Position numbers and translations under genes: made by a program. Shown here piece by piece: positions 17,185 to 27,184 of a stretch of 64,000 nucleotides of DNA. The stretch lies in assembly GCF_014192715.1 (NCBI RefSeq), contig NZ_JACHYH010000003.1, forward strand, positions 372,001-436,000. The letters are read 5' to 3'. Under the pieces are notes generated by a model, which was given only the letters and a program-made list of their open reading frames with translations, was not told the origin of the DNA and searched no databases. The stretch is from Luteibacter sp. Sphag1AF (GTDB lineage Bacteria; Pseudomonadota; Gammaproteobacteria; Xanthomonadales; Rhodanobacteraceae). Numbering within the stretch: position 1 is the stretch's first letter; each line of letters starts with the position of its first letter.

Positions 17185-17967
17185 TTACTTGTGGAACGAC
17201 TCATCAAGAAACGCGTGCATCGCCTTGTAAGCACGCGTCGCGGTGCGCTCGTCATAGCGGCAATTACCGGGCTTGCCGGTCGCTTCCTTCTCCGTGAAGC
17301 AATGAACGGCGCCGCCGTAATCCACGAGGCTCCAGTCAACTTTCGCATCGCGCATTTCCGACTCGAACGCCACTTTCTGCTCCGTCGGGACATTCGTATC
17401 GTCAGCGCCATTCAGTGCCAGCACGTGCGCCTTGATGTTCCTGGCCAGCGACGGATCGTCGGTGGACAGAAGTCCATGGAAGGTCACCACGGCAGCAATA
17501 TTCGCACCGGAGCGCGCCAGATCCAGCACCGCAGAACCGCCAAAACAGAAGCCCAGCGCACCCAGTCGGGTCGTATCAATGGGGGCTTTTCCGGCCTGCG
17601 CCTTCAACTCGTCCAACGCGCGGGTCACGCGATGACGCATCAGTGCGCGGTCACCGTAAAGCGGCTTCACGGCCGCCGTCGCATCCGCGTCGGTCGTGGG
17701 ACGCACTGAGCCGCCGTACATGTCGGTGAGCAGGATCACGTAGTCCTTGCCGGCAATCGACTTGGCCTTCGCAATGGCCATGTCGTTGACGCCGTACCAG
17801 TTGGGCACCATCACCAGACCCGGGCGCGGAGTGGTCACCGCGTCGTCGTACACCAGCACACTCTTGAAGGTCGTGCCGTTGTCGGTCCACTGCACCGGCT
17901 TGGCCACCATCGCGGCGTTCGCCGCACCCGTACATCCCAGAAGCAGCAACAACACAAGAGAACGCAT
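17185..17967 (-). CDS. Dienelactone hydrolase family protein, secreted
   Basis: The product is an alpha/beta hydrolase of the dienelactone hydrolase family with about 260 residues. The start at 17967 is supported by GGAG six bases upstream and gives a signal peptide (LVLLLLLGCTGAANA) that may also be a lipobox-like LLGC. The catalytic cysteine sits in the nucleophile elbow GFCFGGS, a downstream aspartate in LNGADDTNVP, and the histidine in GGAVHCFTEKEA. Such proteins hydrolyse lactones or esters; the natural substrate is unknown. The extracytoplasmic location is inferred from the N-terminus. Confidence 0.85.
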   Translation of the reverse strand: MRSLVLLLLLGCTGAANAAMVAKPVQWTDNGTTFKSVLVYDDAVTTPRPGLVMVPNWYGVNDMAIAKAKSIAGKDYVILLTDMYGGSVRPTTDADATAAVKPLYGDRALMRHRVTRALDELKAQAGKAPIDTTRLGALGFCFGGSAVLDLARSGANIAAVVTFHGLLSTDDPSLARNIKAHVLALNGADDTNVPTEQKVAFESEMRDAKVDWSLVDYGGAVHCFTEKEATGKPGNCRYDERTATRAYKAMHAFLDESFHK

Positions 17968-18015
17968 CGACTTCTCCATCGGTGAGGTGATGAACAACAT
18001 CAAACGAGCGCGGAT

Positions 18016-19227
18016 CTACAGACCCGCGGCGTGACGCCCCAACAAGCGCTTCAATGGCGTGGCCTTCTCAAGCAGCCGCACGCCCAGACCCCTGGCCGCA
18101 ACCAGCGGCGCGGCGCGCCAGTCGTAAACACGGCCCAACGCATCGAACGACAATGCATCCAGCGTATCGGCACTGCGCCGACGACGCGCATAGCGACGCA
18201 ATACGTGCGACGCGGCGATATCACTTCCTGCCTCGCGCGCCGCCACCAGCACGTCGCGTAATTCCGTCACGTCACGGAACCCCAGATTCACACCCTGCCC
18301 CGCCAGCGGGTGCACGGCATGGGCCGCGTCGCCCAGAAGCACGAGGCGCCCTTCTTCGTAACGATCCGCCAACTGCAATTTCAGGGGAAATGCCGCGCGC
18401 GCCGTGGTGGCCTCGATGGGCCCCAGCCGGAAGTCGCTTGCCACACCCAGCGCCTGGCAAAAGGCTTCGTCATCCAGCGCGAGCACGCGTGCTGCTTCGG
18501 CGTCAGGCAACGACCAGACGATGGAGCTGCGGCCATCGGCCAGTGGCAGGAACGCGAGTGGACCACCGGGCATGAAACGCTGCCATGCGGTGGCCTGATG
18601 CGGAAGCTGCGTGCGCACGTGCGCGACGACGCCGCGCTGCGCATAGTCGCGACCACGCGTACCAATGCCCACCATGCCGCGCAACGGCGACTGGCTGCCA
18701 TCGGCAGCCACGACGACGCGCGCCGATGCCGTCTGGCCGTCGGCCAGTTCAAGCACGGCGCGGTCCTCACGTACGGAGTAACCGCTGACTTCGCCTGGCA
18801 CCACGCGACGAACACCCGCCGCATCCAGCGCGTCCCACAGGGCGCTCTGAACGAGGCTGTTTTCCACAATGAAACCGAGGACGTCGCGACCTTCGTCGGC
18901 AGCGTCAAAATGAAGGGTGGCGCCGTTCTCGCTGTCCCATACGCACATGCGTGCATAACCGGATGCGCGTGCGTCGCGGATAACCGGCCACACACCCAGC
19001 TCATCCAGCAGGCGCACCGACGAAGGCGCCAGACCGACCACGCGCAGATCAACCTCGGCCGACGCATCCCAGCGCGACGGCTCACGCAGATCAATCAGTG
19101 CGGTGGAGAAACCCGCTTTGGCCAGCGCAAGCGCCGTGGCCGCGCCCACCATGCCGCCACCAACCACGGCAACATCCAGCAAACCGCCGCGACGGCGGGC
19201 GGACTCGGAAGCATACGTCGTGCTCAC
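18016..19227 (-). CDS. UbiH/UbiF/UbiI-family FAD-dependent hydroxylase
   Basis: This 403-residue flavoprotein monooxygenase has the FAD-binding GxGxxG in VAVVGGGMVGAATAL near residue 20 and the second FAD motif LLGDAAHAVHPLAGQGVNLG near residue 300, which is diagnostic of the ubiquinone hydroxylase family. Its start overlaps the stop of the upstream ubiH-like gene by 4 bases, so the two are co-translated. The likely role is a ring hydroxylation in ubiquinone synthesis (C5 or C6 position, UbiI or UbiF type). Regiospecificity cannot be decided from the sequence, so no symbol is given. Confidence 0.88.
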   Translation of the reverse strand: MSTTYASESARRRGGLLDVAVVGGGMVGAATALALAKAGFSTALIDLREPSRWDASAEVDLRVVGLAPSSVRLLDELGVWPVIRDARASGYARMCVWDSENGATLHFDAADEGRDVLGFIVENSLVQSALWDALDAAGVRRVVPGEVSGYSVREDRAVLELADGQTASARVVVAADGSQSPLRGMVGIGTRGRDYAQRGVVAHVRTQLPHQATAWQRFMPGGPLAFLPLADGRSSIVWSLPDAEAARVLALDDEAFCQALGVASDFRLGPIEATTARAAFPLKLQLADRYEEGRLVLLGDAAHAVHPLAGQGVNLGFRDVTELRDVLVAAREAGSDIAASHVLRRYARRRRSADTLDALSFDALGRVYDWRAAPLVAARGLGVRLLEKATPLKRLLGRHAAGL

Positions 19228-20432
19228 GGCGTGGGCTCCCTGACCGCTGACGGCGCACGTTCGCGAAAGCCCATGCCACGGCGGGCCATGGCGTGACGAA
19301 GCGGCGACACACGATCAAACGCAAGCATCGCCAGCGAGCGCAGCGGTCCAAGGAAGGGCTGTTCCAGGCAGGCCAGACGGACCAGTCCGTGACTCATCGC
19401 CATGGTGCCTTCGCGGTCACTCTGGCGACGCGCGGCATAATCGGCCAGCAGGGCATCCGCCCCCGGATCGGTGGCTGCCGTGACCATTTCCGACAGGGTC
19501 AGCGCGTCGCGCAACCCCAGGTTGAAGCCCTGGGCGCCAATCGGGTGCACGGTCTGCGCCGCATTGCCGACCACGACGGCGCGACGGGCCACCAGCGCGT
19601 CTGCTGCCACGCGGCGAATCTGATACGGGTGACGCTTGCCCGGACGCGACAGCCGCCCCAGCCGCCAGCCGAATCGCTCCTGCGCGAATGCCGTGAAGGC
19701 GGCATCGTCCATCGCCGCCACGTCCTCGCCGAGCGCGCCAGCGACGGTCAGCACCATGCCGACGCGACGATCCGCCAGCGGCAGCACGGCGACAGGGCCG
19801 GCATCGGTAAAACGTTCAAACGCCCTGCCCCGTGGATCGCGTTCGGGCGTCATCGTGCAGACGATGAGGGTCTGGTCGTAATCGTGTGTCCGGGCAGTGA
19901 TGCCAAGCTGCTCGCGAATCTGCGAATGAGTGCCATCGGCGCCGACCAGCAGCGGTGTGGCAAGGCGGCGGATACCTTCAGGCGTCTGCACCTCGACCGT
20001 CCAGCCCGCGTCGTTTGCCTCGATGGCGCCGACGCGGCCAGGCGCGATGCGGGTCAGGTGGCGGCAGGTGTCCAGACGACGCAGCAACGCCTCGCCCAGT
20101 TCACGGGCCGGAAGTGTCCATCCCAGGGCATCGACCTGTTCGGCCGCCGCGCTCATGCGCACACTACCGAAGTCACCGGCGCGACTCACGTGGATATCAG
20201 TGATCGCCGTGGCGCGCGAAGCCGCGAGCTCCCACACCCCGATGGCCTTGAGCCCATTGACGGTCGCGCGGGCCAGCGCAAGGTTGCGCTCGTCGTAGCT
20301 GGGTTGTGCCCCGGGGCGTGGCGCCGCCGCCTCGATGAGGACGGCCGGATAGCCGGCGGTATCCAGGGCAATGGCCAGGCTGGCGCCAACCAGGCCGCCT
20401 CCAACGATGATGATGGGGTCGTTCGCGATCAT
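19224..20432 (-). CDS. ubiH: 2-octaprenyl-6-methoxyphenol hydroxylase (UbiH)
   Basis: UbiH hydroxylates C1 of the ubiquinone precursor ring. The 402-residue protein has the N-terminal FAD motif IIIVGGGLVGASLAIAL, the SYDERNLALA block found in UbiH proteins and the second FAD motif VVGNAAQTVHPIGAQGFNLG, where GNAAQT rather than GDAAH points to UbiH. It is the first gene of a two-gene operon with a second hydroxylase. Upstream lies a 127-base divergent region shared with a cobalamin transporter-like gene. Confidence 0.9.
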   Translation of the reverse strand: MIANDPIIIVGGGLVGASLAIALDTAGYPAVLIEAAAPRPGAQPSYDERNLALARATVNGLKAIGVWELAASRATAITDIHVSRAGDFGSVRMSAAAEQVDALGWTLPARELGEALLRRLDTCRHLTRIAPGRVGAIEANDAGWTVEVQTPEGIRRLATPLLVGADGTHSQIREQLGITARTHDYDQTLIVCTMTPERDPRGRAFERFTDAGPVAVLPLADRRVGMVLTVAGALGEDVAAMDDAAFTAFAQERFGWRLGRLSRPGKRHPYQIRRVAADALVARRAVVVGNAAQTVHPIGAQGFNLGLRDALTLSEMVTAATDPGADALLADYAARRQSDREGTMAMSHGLVRLACLEQPFLGPLRSLAMLAFDRVSPLRHAMARRGMGFRERAPSAVREPTP

Positions 20433-20559
20433 GGCCGGGATGATAGCTCCACGAATGGCATCCGCACCGTGACACGACGCCGCGCGTCACCACCGGGCAC
20501 TCACCACCAGGGAAGCGGCGCGCTAGACTTGGCCCCTGTCGCTTCCGGAGCCTGCCCAC

Positions 20560-21159
20560 ATGGCATTGACGCAAAAACAGCGCTTGGGTGTCTTCCTCGC
20601 CCTGGCCCTCGTAATGGCCGCCACCCGCATGAATCATTTTGGCGCCCTGCCCGATGCGTCGTGGGCCGTGTTCTTCCTGGGCGGTTTCTGGCTGCGCGGC
20701 TCCGCGCGCTGGGCCTTCCCGCTACTGATGGCCGAGGCTGTGCTCGTGGACTTCCTGGTCATCACGAATCAGGGCCTGGATTTCTGGAGCCATTACTGCG
20801 TCTCGGCAGCCTACTGGTTCCTCGTGCCGGCCTACTTCAGCATGTGGATGGGCGGCAGCCTTCTGGCCCGCTTCGCCCCCCGCATCGACGCGAAGGCGCT
20901 GGGCCTGCTGGCCGTGAGCCTCGTCGCGGCGGTCAGCGTCTGCTACCTGATTTCCAACGGCAGCTTCTACTGGCTGAGCAACAGCGTGCCGCAGCCGCGC
21001 AGCATGGGCGCCTGGATGGCAAACCTTGGCGACTGGTATCTGCCGTACCTGCGCACGTCGGCCATCTACGTGGGCATTGGTGCTGTGATGCATGTGCTGG
21101 TCGTGAAGCTCACCGCCGCGCTGGGCCACCAGCACGATGCGGGTCGCGCCATTCACTGA
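20560..21159 (+). CDS. btuM: BtuM-like cobalamin transporter
   Basis: This is a 199-residue integral membrane protein with about six hydrophobic segments. I assign it to BtuM, the small vitamin B12 importer related to ECF S-components, on three grounds. The length fits. A cysteine falls at residue 80 (in DFWSHYCVSAAYWF), the position of the cobalt-ligating Cys80 described for the Thiobacillus denitrificans protein. The next gene, 7 bases away, is a cobalamin adenosyltransferase. The N-terminal RMNHFGALPDASWAVFFLGG segment is strongly patterned and probably conserved. Family membership is by recall and context, without an alignment. A general membrane protein of unknown function is the alternative. 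Confidence 0.72.
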   Translation: MALTQKQRLGVFLALALVMAATRMNHFGALPDASWAVFFLGGFWLRGSARWAFPLLMAEAVLVDFLVITNQGLDFWSHYCVSAAYWFLVPAYFSMWMGGSLLARFAPRIDAKALGLLAVSLVAAVSVCYLISNGSFYWLSNSVPQPRSMGAWMANLGDWYLPYLRTSAIYVGIGAVMHVLVVKLTAALGHQHDAGRAIH

Positions 21160-21166
21160 CAGCGGC

Positions 21167-21727
21167 ATGGGCAACCGGCTTTCAAAGATCTACACCCGTA
21201 CGGGCGACGACGGGAGCACCGGCCTGGGCGACGGCAGCCGCACGGAGAAGGATTCCCTGCGGGTCACGGCCTACGGCACGGTGGATGAGCTGAACAGCGC
21301 GCTGGGCATGGTGCTGGCCTCCGAAGGCGTGGACGCCGACGTGAGCGAGGTGCTGAGTCAGATTCAGCACGAGCTCTTCGATCTGGGCGGCGAGCTGTGC
21401 ATTCCCGGCATGGCGATGATGAACGACGCGGACGTCACGCGCCTGGAAACGGTGCTGGATGGCTTCAACGCCGACCTTCCGCCGCTGAAGGATTTCATCC
21501 TTCCGGGCGGCGGCATGGCGGCGTCCTGCTGCCACCTGGCACGGACCATCTGCCGGCGGGCCGAGCGGGATGTGGTGGCACTGGCACGGATCGAGCCGAT
21601 CAGGCCCCAGGCCCGGCAGTACCTGAACCGGCTTTCTGACCTGCTGTTCGTGCTGGCCAGGGTCCTGGCCCGTCGCAGCGGGCACGGCGAAGTGCTGTGG
21701 CAGCACGAGCGCCGCCCCCGCAGCTGA
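21167..21727 (+). CDS. pduO: PduO-type cob(I)alamin adenosyltransferase
   Basis: The enzyme transfers the adenosyl group of ATP to cob(I)alamin to form coenzyme B12. With the ATG at 21167 the product has 186 residues. The ATP-binding N-terminus KIYTRTGDDGSTGLGDGSR and the helix motif CRRAERDVVAL with the following ARQYLNRLSDLLFVLAR are diagnostic of PduO-type enzymes. It follows the BtuM-like gene by 7 bases, so import and adenosylation of cobalamin appear coupled in one operon. Names used for such genes vary (pduO, cobO, btuR), and only the PduO family is firm. Confidence 0.93.
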   Translation: MGNRLSKIYTRTGDDGSTGLGDGSRTEKDSLRVTAYGTVDELNSALGMVLASEGVDADVSEVLSQIQHELFDLGGELCIPGMAMMNDADVTRLETVLDGFNADLPPLKDFILPGGGMAASCCHLARTICRRAERDVVALARIEPIRPQARQYLNRLSDLLFVLARVLARRSGHGEVLWQHERRPRS

Positions 21728-21739
21728 ACGCCCTGCGGA

Positions 21740-22147
21740 TCAGGCGGGCTGGAAATCCATGGCCAGCGAGTTGATGCAGTAACGCAGCCCAGTGGGCTTC
21801 GGGCCATCCGGAAAAACGTGACCAAGATGTGAATGGCATGTCCCGCACAACACTTCCGTGCGGCGCATGCCATGGGTCTCATCGAATTTTTCTTCGACGG
21901 CATGCTTGCTGAGGGGCTGCCAGAAGCTGGGCCAGCCGGAGCCTGAGTCGTATTTGGTGTCCGACGCGAACAAGGGCGCCTGACAGGCCGCACACGTGTA
22001 GGTGCCCTTTTCCTTGTGCTGGTACCAACGACCCGTGAACGGGGGCTCGGTAGCCGAACAACGACAGACGGCATACTGCTCGGGTGTAAGCTCGGCACGC
22101 CATTCGGCGTCCGTTTTTTCGATTTTCTTCAGGGGATCGTCTGTCAT
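21740..22147 (-). CDS. msrB: Peptide-methionine (R)-S-oxide reductase
   Basis: MsrB reduces the R form of methionine sulfoxide in proteins. The start at 22147 gives a 135-residue cytoplasmic enzyme. Zinc-binding cysteines are Cys52 and Cys55 (YTCAACQAP) and Cys101 and Cys104 ([11 protein letters not shown]). The catalytic cysteine is Cys124 in [11 protein letters not shown], and the fold signature [11 protein letters not shown] precedes. An upstream extension to 22243 is open but has no initiation site and reads as shadow of the lptD leader. It is convergent with the adenosyltransferase gene, 12 bases away. Confidence 0.96.
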   Translation of the reverse strand: MTDDPLKKIEKTDAEWRAELTPEQYAVCRCSATEPPFTGRWYQHKEKGTYTCAACQAPLFASDTKYDSGSGWPSFWQPLSKHAVEEKFDETHGMRRTEVLCGTCHSHLGHVFPDGPKPTGLRYCINSLAMDFQPA

Positions 22148-22223
22148 GGGGAATGCTCCGAAGTGCCGTGAGGACAAGGATTCTGCTAGGTTAGCTGCCT
22201 TTCGTACGGAACAGACCGCGCCC

Positions 22224-24701
22224 GTGACATCACGCACAAGCATCCTGCCTCAACGCCGCCTGCTCGCGGTTGCCGCCGCCCTGTTTGTGTCCGGCCTGTC
22301 TGCCGGTACCGCCAGCGCAGAAGACGCACCAGCGCCCACAGGGTCAACGACCACGTCGACCAGTACAACGAGGGAAGCGCCCGTAGCGGTCTGTCCGCTT
22401 GGCTCCTTTGTATGTGCGCCGCGTCCGATCAATTTCAATATGTGTCGCCCGAATGCGATGCTGGATTTTTACGATCCGACCATCACGAAAGACACCACGC
22501 TGCGTGATACGGCCGTAACGAACACCAATTCCATTTCAGTGGAAAGCCCCGAGCCCAACGTCTACCACATGCAGGGTGGCGTCCGTCTGGAGCGCGCCGA
22601 TCAGCTGTTGCGCGCCGACGACGTGCACTACAACTCGGACACGACGGCTTACGACGCGAAGGGCAACGTGCGCTATCAGGAAGCCGGCATGCTGTTGTCC
22701 GCCGACCACCTGAGCGGCACGACCACGCCCAATCAGGGCGAGGCGGACAACGTCCGCTACCAGTTGCTGGAATCGCGCGGAAACGGCATTGCCGCCCACG
22801 GCACGCTGCTGGACCCGATGCACAGCCGCATGCTGCGCGCCACATATTCCACATGCGACGTGGGCGCCCATATGTGGGAGTTCCGCGGCAAGGACATTTA
22901 CCTGAACAAGGATACCGGCGTGGGTACGGCGCGCAGCGCCACCATGCGCTTCAAGAACATCCCGTTCATGTACCTGCCCTACTTCACGTTCCCGCTGGAC
23001 GATCGCCGCAAGAGCGGCGTGCTGTATCCGACATTCGGCAGCTCCAGCAATTCAGGCATGTATCTGGGCGTGCCGTATTACTTCAACCTGGCGCCGAACT
23101 ACGACGCCACGGTGGAACCGCGCTACTACTCCGACCGTGGCTTCATGGCGGCCGGTGAGTTCCGTTATCTGTTCCCGCGCACCAATGGCAGCATCGACCT
23201 TGAGTACATGCCGCACGACAAGGGGCCCGATGAGGACATCAGCGGCACCAGCGACCGGGATGGCAGCAAGCAGCGTTACCTGCTGAAGTTCGCCAACTCG
23301 ACAGCCATCGCACCGGGCTGGTCGCTGTTGACGGGCATCAACCGCGCGTCGGACAACCAGTACTTCCGCGACTTCAGCAACGACCTGTTCGGCGCCGCGA
23401 CGGGCATCCTGTCCTCCAGCATGTACCTGTACGGCAACGGCAAGTACTGGTCCGCCTCCATCGGAGCGGATGCCTACCAGAACGTGGACGCGGGCTTGCC
23501 CAACTATGTGGCGCCGTACAAGCGCTGGCCGCGCGCCACGTTCGGCTACAACTATCCAATCAACAAGTGGCTCACGGCTGGCATCTCTACGGAAGCGGTG
23601 GCGTTCCGCAAGACCGACAAGGCCCCGGGTCAGATCGACGGCAACCGCCTGGATCTCTATCCGTACCTGTCCGCCGACTTTGGCGGCCCGTCGTGGTTTG
23701 TGCGCCCCAAGCTGTCCTATCGCTATACCGCGTACCAGCTGGACAACGATTACGCACAGGTCGGCTACACCCAGCGTGACCCGACCCGCTCGCTGCCCAT
23801 CGCAAGCGTGGATGCCGGACTCATTTTTGACCGGCAGACAAACCTTTTCGGCAGCTCGTACACCCAGACGCTTGAGCCGCGCCTGTACTACCTGTACGTG
23901 CCCTATCGCAACCAGAACAACCAGCCGCTGTTCGACACCAACCAGATGTCGTTCGACTTCTGGCAGTTGTTCACGACCAACCGCTTCTCGGGCGCCGACC
24001 GCCAGATGGATGCGAACAACATTACCGCTGCGGTCACCACGCGCCTGCTGGACGATACGGGCGTGGAGCGGGTATCCGCTAGCGTGGGCCAGATCCGCTA
24101 CCTGACCGACCAGCGTGTCCAGTTGCCCGGCGTGCCGGTAACTGACTACAGCGGATCGGACTACATCGCCCAGTTCAGCGTCCAGTTGAACGACCGGTGG
24201 CGCATGAACACGTCCTACCAGTGGAATCCGAACACCAACAAGCAGGGCGTGTTCGACGAACAGGGCAACGTCGTCTATCAGGGCCACGACACCGACCTGG
24301 CCACCGTCCAGGTCCAGCGCCGCATCAAGGGCGACGGCATCCTCAACTTCTCCTACCGCTATCGCCGCAACGTGATGGAACAATTCGACACGTCCGTGGT
24401 CTATCCGGTCTCGGAACGCTGGCGCGCTCTGGCGCGCTGGGTATTTGCCCGTCGGGACGTGTTACCCAACCAGTACGGGCAGCAGGTCTTCACGTTCTCC
24501 CATCGCACCCTGGAAGCGGCGGCGGGTGTTGAGTACGACAGTTGCTGTGTGGCCTTCCGGCTCCTGGGCCGCCACTACGTCCGCGACTACACCCGCTCGA
24601 CGACGAACGCGATCATGTTCGAGGTTGAATTCAAGGGCTTGGGCTCGCTCAGTCCGCAAACGGGGACCTATTTGCGGCGTGCTATCCTTGGCTATCAGTA
24701 A
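22224..24701 (+). CDS. lptD: LPS-assembly protein LptD
   Basis: LptD is the outer membrane beta-barrel that inserts lipopolysaccharide with LptE. A GTG at 22224 is the most likely start because it opens a good signal peptide ([21 protein letters not shown], ending near ASA); an in-frame ATG at 22146 would add 26 residues before it. The product has 825 residues. The N-terminal OstA/LptA-like domain (for example [18 protein letters not shown]) is followed by the barrel. Cysteines in the N-terminal region ([18 protein letters not shown]) and the adjacent pair in [10 protein letters not shown] near residue 770 fit the interdomain disulfides of LptD. It leads the lptD-surA-pdxA-rsmA-apaG-apaH series. 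Confidence 0.95.
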   Translation: MTSRTSILPQRRLLAVAAALFVSGLSAGTASAEDAPAPTGSTTTSTSTTREAPVAVCPLGSFVCAPRPINFNMCRPNAMLDFYDPTITKDTTLRDTAVTNTNSISVESPEPNVYHMQGGVRLERADQLLRADDVHYNSDTTAYDAKGNVRYQEAGMLLSADHLSGTTTPNQGEADNVRYQLLESRGNGIAAHGTLLDPMHSRMLRATYSTCDVGAHMWEFRGKDIYLNKDTGVGTARSATMRFKNIPFMYLPYFTFPLDDRRKSGVLYPTFGSSSNSGMYLGVPYYFNLAPNYDATVEPRYYSDRGFMAAGEFRYLFPRTNGSIDLEYMPHDKGPDEDISGTSDRDGSKQRYLLKFANSTAIAPGWSLLTGINRASDNQYFRDFSNDLFGAATGILSSSMYLYGNGKYWSASIGADAYQNVDAGLPNYVAPYKRWPRATFGYNYPINKWLTAGISTEAVAFRKTDKAPGQIDGNRLDLYPYLSADFGGPSWFVRPKLSYRYTAYQLDNDYAQVGYTQRDPTRSLPIASVDAGLIFDRQTNLFGSSYTQTLEPRLYYLYVPYRNQNNQPLFDTNQMSFDFWQLFTTNRFSGADRQMDANNITAAVTTRLLDDTGVERVSASVGQIRYLTDQRVQLPGVPVTDYSGSDYIAQFSVQLNDRWRMNTSYQWNPNTNKQGVFDEQGNVVYQGHDTDLATVQVQRRIKGDGILNFSYRYRRNVMEQFDTSVVYPVSERWRALARWVFARRDVLPNQYGQQVFTFSHRTLEAAAGVEYDSCCVAFRLLGRHYVRDYTRSTTNAIMFEVEFKGLGSLSPQTGTYLRRAILGYQ

Positions 24702-24723
24702 GAGGGATTAACCTCCCTTTTGT
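24702..24723 (+). terminator. Weak hairpin with T-run after lptD
   Basis: AGGGA-TTAACC-TCCCT followed by TTTTG lies immediately after the lptD stop. With a stem of only 5-6 pairs it may attenuate rather than stop transcription into surA. A GC-rich inverted repeat around GGCGCCTGGCGCC follows at about 24733. Confidence 0.35.
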
Positions 24724-24795
24724 ATACGACGGGGCGGCGCCTGGCGCCCCCCGGCGACTCACCGACACGCCCTGAAGGGCTCCAGGCTCGATTCG

Positions 24796-26181
24796 ATGAA
24801 GCAGATCCTCGCTTACTCCCTGCTCGCTGCCGCCCTTGCGGTCGCCATGGCCCCCGCGCATGCCCAGATGCTGCCCTCTGCTGCACCGGCGGCTGGCACC
24901 AGCGGCGCCACGGGCAATGGCTCGCTCGACCGGATCGTGGCGGTGGTCGAAGAAGACGTCATCCTGCAAAGCGAACTGGACCAGGCGATGAACGCCATCG
25001 TCCAGCAGTACGCAAGCAACCCCGGTCAGCTCCCGCCGCGCGACGTGCTGGCCCGCCAGGTGCTGGACCGCCTGATCCTGATGAAGCTCCAAGTCCAGAA
25101 GGCCGAGGATCAGGGCATCCGCGTTTCCGACGCTGATATCGACGCTGCCGTCGGCAATGTCGCCCAGCAGAACAAGATGTCGGTCGACCAGTTGCAGGCC
25201 GCGGTCAACCAGCAGGGTGGCCCGGGCAGCTTTGCTGCATTCCGCAAGCAGATCGGCGACCAGATCCTGGCCCAGAAGCTCCACGAGAACGTGGTGCGCG
25301 ACCAGGTGACCGTCACCGACGCCGAAGTGAACAACCTGCTGGACAGCGCCAGCTACAAGGCCGGCGAAGTTCACCTGGCCCATATCCAGATCAGCACCCC
25401 GGCCAACGGTGGCGCCAGCGACATCGCTCAGGCGCAGAAGAAGGCCGAGGACGCGATCAACGCTGTGAAGGGCGGCATGGACTTCAACGCTGCCGCCATC
25501 CGCTACTCCGATGCTCCGGACGCCCTGGAAGGCGGCGATCTCGGCTGGCGCCGCATGGACGAAGTGCCGCCGGCCTTCGCCGACGCCATCGCTGCCCTGA
25601 AGCCCGGCGAGACCAGCCCGGCCCTGCGCGGTCCCACCGGCTTCCATATCCTGAAGCTGATCGAGACCCGCGCTCCCGGCAAGCAGATCGTCACCGAGTA
25701 CCACGCCCGCCAGATCCTCATTCGTCCGTCCGAGCTGGTTACGCCGGAACAGGCACAGAAGAAGGCTCAGGACATCTACAACCGCCTGGTCGACAAGAAG
25801 GAAGACTTCGCCAAGATCGCGAAGGACGAATCCAAGGACAACACCACGGCCAACGTGGGCGGCGACATGGGCTGGTTCGCGAAAGATTCCTGGGGCACCG
25901 CCATCGGCGGCGAGATTGCCGGCCTCAAGGACAACGAAATTTCCCATCCCATCCAGACCGAAGCTGGCTGGATCGTCATTCAGCGCCTGGGTACCCGCGA
26001 AAGCGATCTGACCGTGCAGTTGCAGCGCGATCAGGCCCGCCAGGCCATCGGCAACCGTAAAGCCGACACGGCCTACGAGAACTTCCTGCGCGAAACCCGC
26101 TCCAGCGCCTACGTGGACATCCGCGTACCGGAACTGCGCGACCCGGCCGACACCAACAGCCAGGCTTCCGCCGACAAGTGA
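24796..26181 (+). CDS. surA: Periplasmic chaperone and prolyl isomerase SurA
   Basis: SurA escorts outer membrane proteins, including LptD, through the periplasm. The 461-residue protein has a signal peptide (ending AHA near residue 22), an N-terminal chaperone domain beginning LDRIVAVVEEDVILQSELD, and two parvulin domains, one starting at about residue 190 (GEVHLAHIQIST) and the second at about 300 (EYHARQILIRPSEL). The blocks AIRYSDAPDALEGGDLGW and VGGDMGWFAK are the corresponding parvulin cores. The order after lptD matches E. coli and most gammaproteobacteria. Confidence 0.97.
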   Translation: MKQILAYSLLAAALAVAMAPAHAQMLPSAAPAAGTSGATGNGSLDRIVAVVEEDVILQSELDQAMNAIVQQYASNPGQLPPRDVLARQVLDRLILMKLQVQKAEDQGIRVSDADIDAAVGNVAQQNKMSVDQLQAAVNQQGGPGSFAAFRKQIGDQILAQKLHENVVRDQVTVTDAEVNNLLDSASYKAGEVHLAHIQISTPANGGASDIAQAQKKAEDAINAVKGGMDFNAAAIRYSDAPDALEGGDLGWRRMDEVPPAFADAIAALKPGETSPALRGPTGFHILKLIETRAPGKQIVTEYHARQILIRPSELVTPEQAQKKAQDIYNRLVDKKEDFAKIAKDESKDNTTANVGGDMGWFAKDSWGTAIGGEIAGLKDNEISHPIQTEAGWIVIQRLGTRESDLTVQLQRDQARQAIGNRKADTAYENFLRETRSSAYVDIRVPELRDPADTNSQASADK

Positions 26182-26188
26182 GTCACTG

Positions 26189-27184
26189 ATGACCTCCACC
26201 ACCCTTCCACGGCTCGCCGTTACCGCCGGTGAGCCGGCCGGGGTGGGGCCGGAACTCATCGCACGACTGGCCGCCACGGACCTGGCAGCCGACCTGATCG
26301 CGGTCACAGACCGCGATCACCTGCTGGCTGCTGCCGCCATCTGCGGCATTGAGCTCACCCTTACTGACGACGACGGGCAACGCCTTTACGAGCGGCCGCC
26401 GGGGCATCTGCGCATCCGCCACGTGCCGCTGGGCTCGCCCGCAGTATTCGGCCAGCCGAGCCCTCGTCATGCTGCGCACGTCATTGCCACGCTGACACTG
26501 GCGGCCGACGGCTGCCTGTCCGGCGAGTTCGACGCCGTGGTCACGGCGCCCGTGCAGAAAGCCACCATCAATGAAGGTGGCATTCCTTTCAGTGGCCACA
26601 CCGAGTTCTTCGCCGAGCGCGCGTCAGCCGAGGTGGTGATGATGCTGGCCAGCCCGGAATTGCGGGTGACCCTGGCCACCACGCATCTGCCGCTGTCAGC
26701 GATTCCCGCCGCGATCACCGCACCGCTGCTGGAACGTTGCCTGCGCATCGTGCAGCAGTCGCTACAGCGGCTGTTTGCCATCGCGCAGCCGCGCATCGCC
26801 GTGCTGGGCCTCAATCCGCACGCGGGCGAAGGCGGCCACCTGGGGCGCGAGGAAATCGAGACCATCGAACCGCTGCTGGAACGTCTGCGCGGCGAAGGCA
26901 TGGATCTGCTGGGCCCACTGCCCGCCGACACGGCCTTCGTACCTGCCATGCGCTCCCGCTACGACGCCGTGCTGGCGATGTACCACGACCAGGCACTCCC
27001 CGTTCTGAAAAGCGAAGCGTTCGACCGCACCGTCAACGTCACGCTCGGACTTCCCTTTATCCGCACGTCGGTCGATCACGGCACCGCACTCGACCTCGCC
27101 GGCACCGGCCAGGCTGATGTGTCGAGCCTGATTGCCGCCACGCGCATGGCCATGGATCTGGCCCAACGTCGAGCTACCCGATGA
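26189..27184 (+). CDS. pdxA: 4-hydroxythreonine-4-phosphate dehydrogenase
   Basis: PdxA oxidises 4-phosphohydroxy-L-threonine in pyridoxal phosphate synthesis. The 331-residue protein begins LAVTAGEPAGVGPELIARL, the family N-terminal signature, and has the metal-site histidine in FSGHTEFFAE. Further landmarks are the glycine-rich VLGLNPHAGEGG, YHDQALPVLK with another metal histidine, and the C-terminal RTSVDHGTALDLAGTG. It starts 7 bases after surA and overlaps rsmA by 4 bases. Confidence 0.97.
   Translation: MTSTTLPRLAVTAGEPAGVGPELIARLAATDLAADLIAVTDRDHLLAAAAICGIELTLTDDDGQRLYERPPGHLRIRHVPLGSPAVFGQPSPRHAAHVIATLTLAADGCLSGEFDAVVTAPVQKATINEGGIPFSGHTEFFAERASAEVVMMLASPELRVTLATTHLPLSAIPAAITAPLLERCLRIVQQSLQRLFAIAQPRIAVLGLNPHAGEGGHLGREEIETIEPLLERLRGEGMDLLGPLPADTAFVPAMRSRYDAVLAMYHDQALPVLKSEAFDRTVNVTLGLPFIRTSVDHGTALDLAGTGQADVSSLIAATRMAMDLAQRRATR

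Noticed and set aside
20433-20559. Possible cobalamin riboswitch upstream of the BtuM-like gene
   Set aside because: The 127-base gap is short for a B12 riboswitch and I could not find the conserved B12-box pattern; only a weak direct repeat TCACCACC was seen.
19293-21293. A 666-codon plus-strand frame over ubiH and the BtuM-like gene
   Set aside because: It runs antisense to ubiH and out of frame with btuM, both of which have family motifs.
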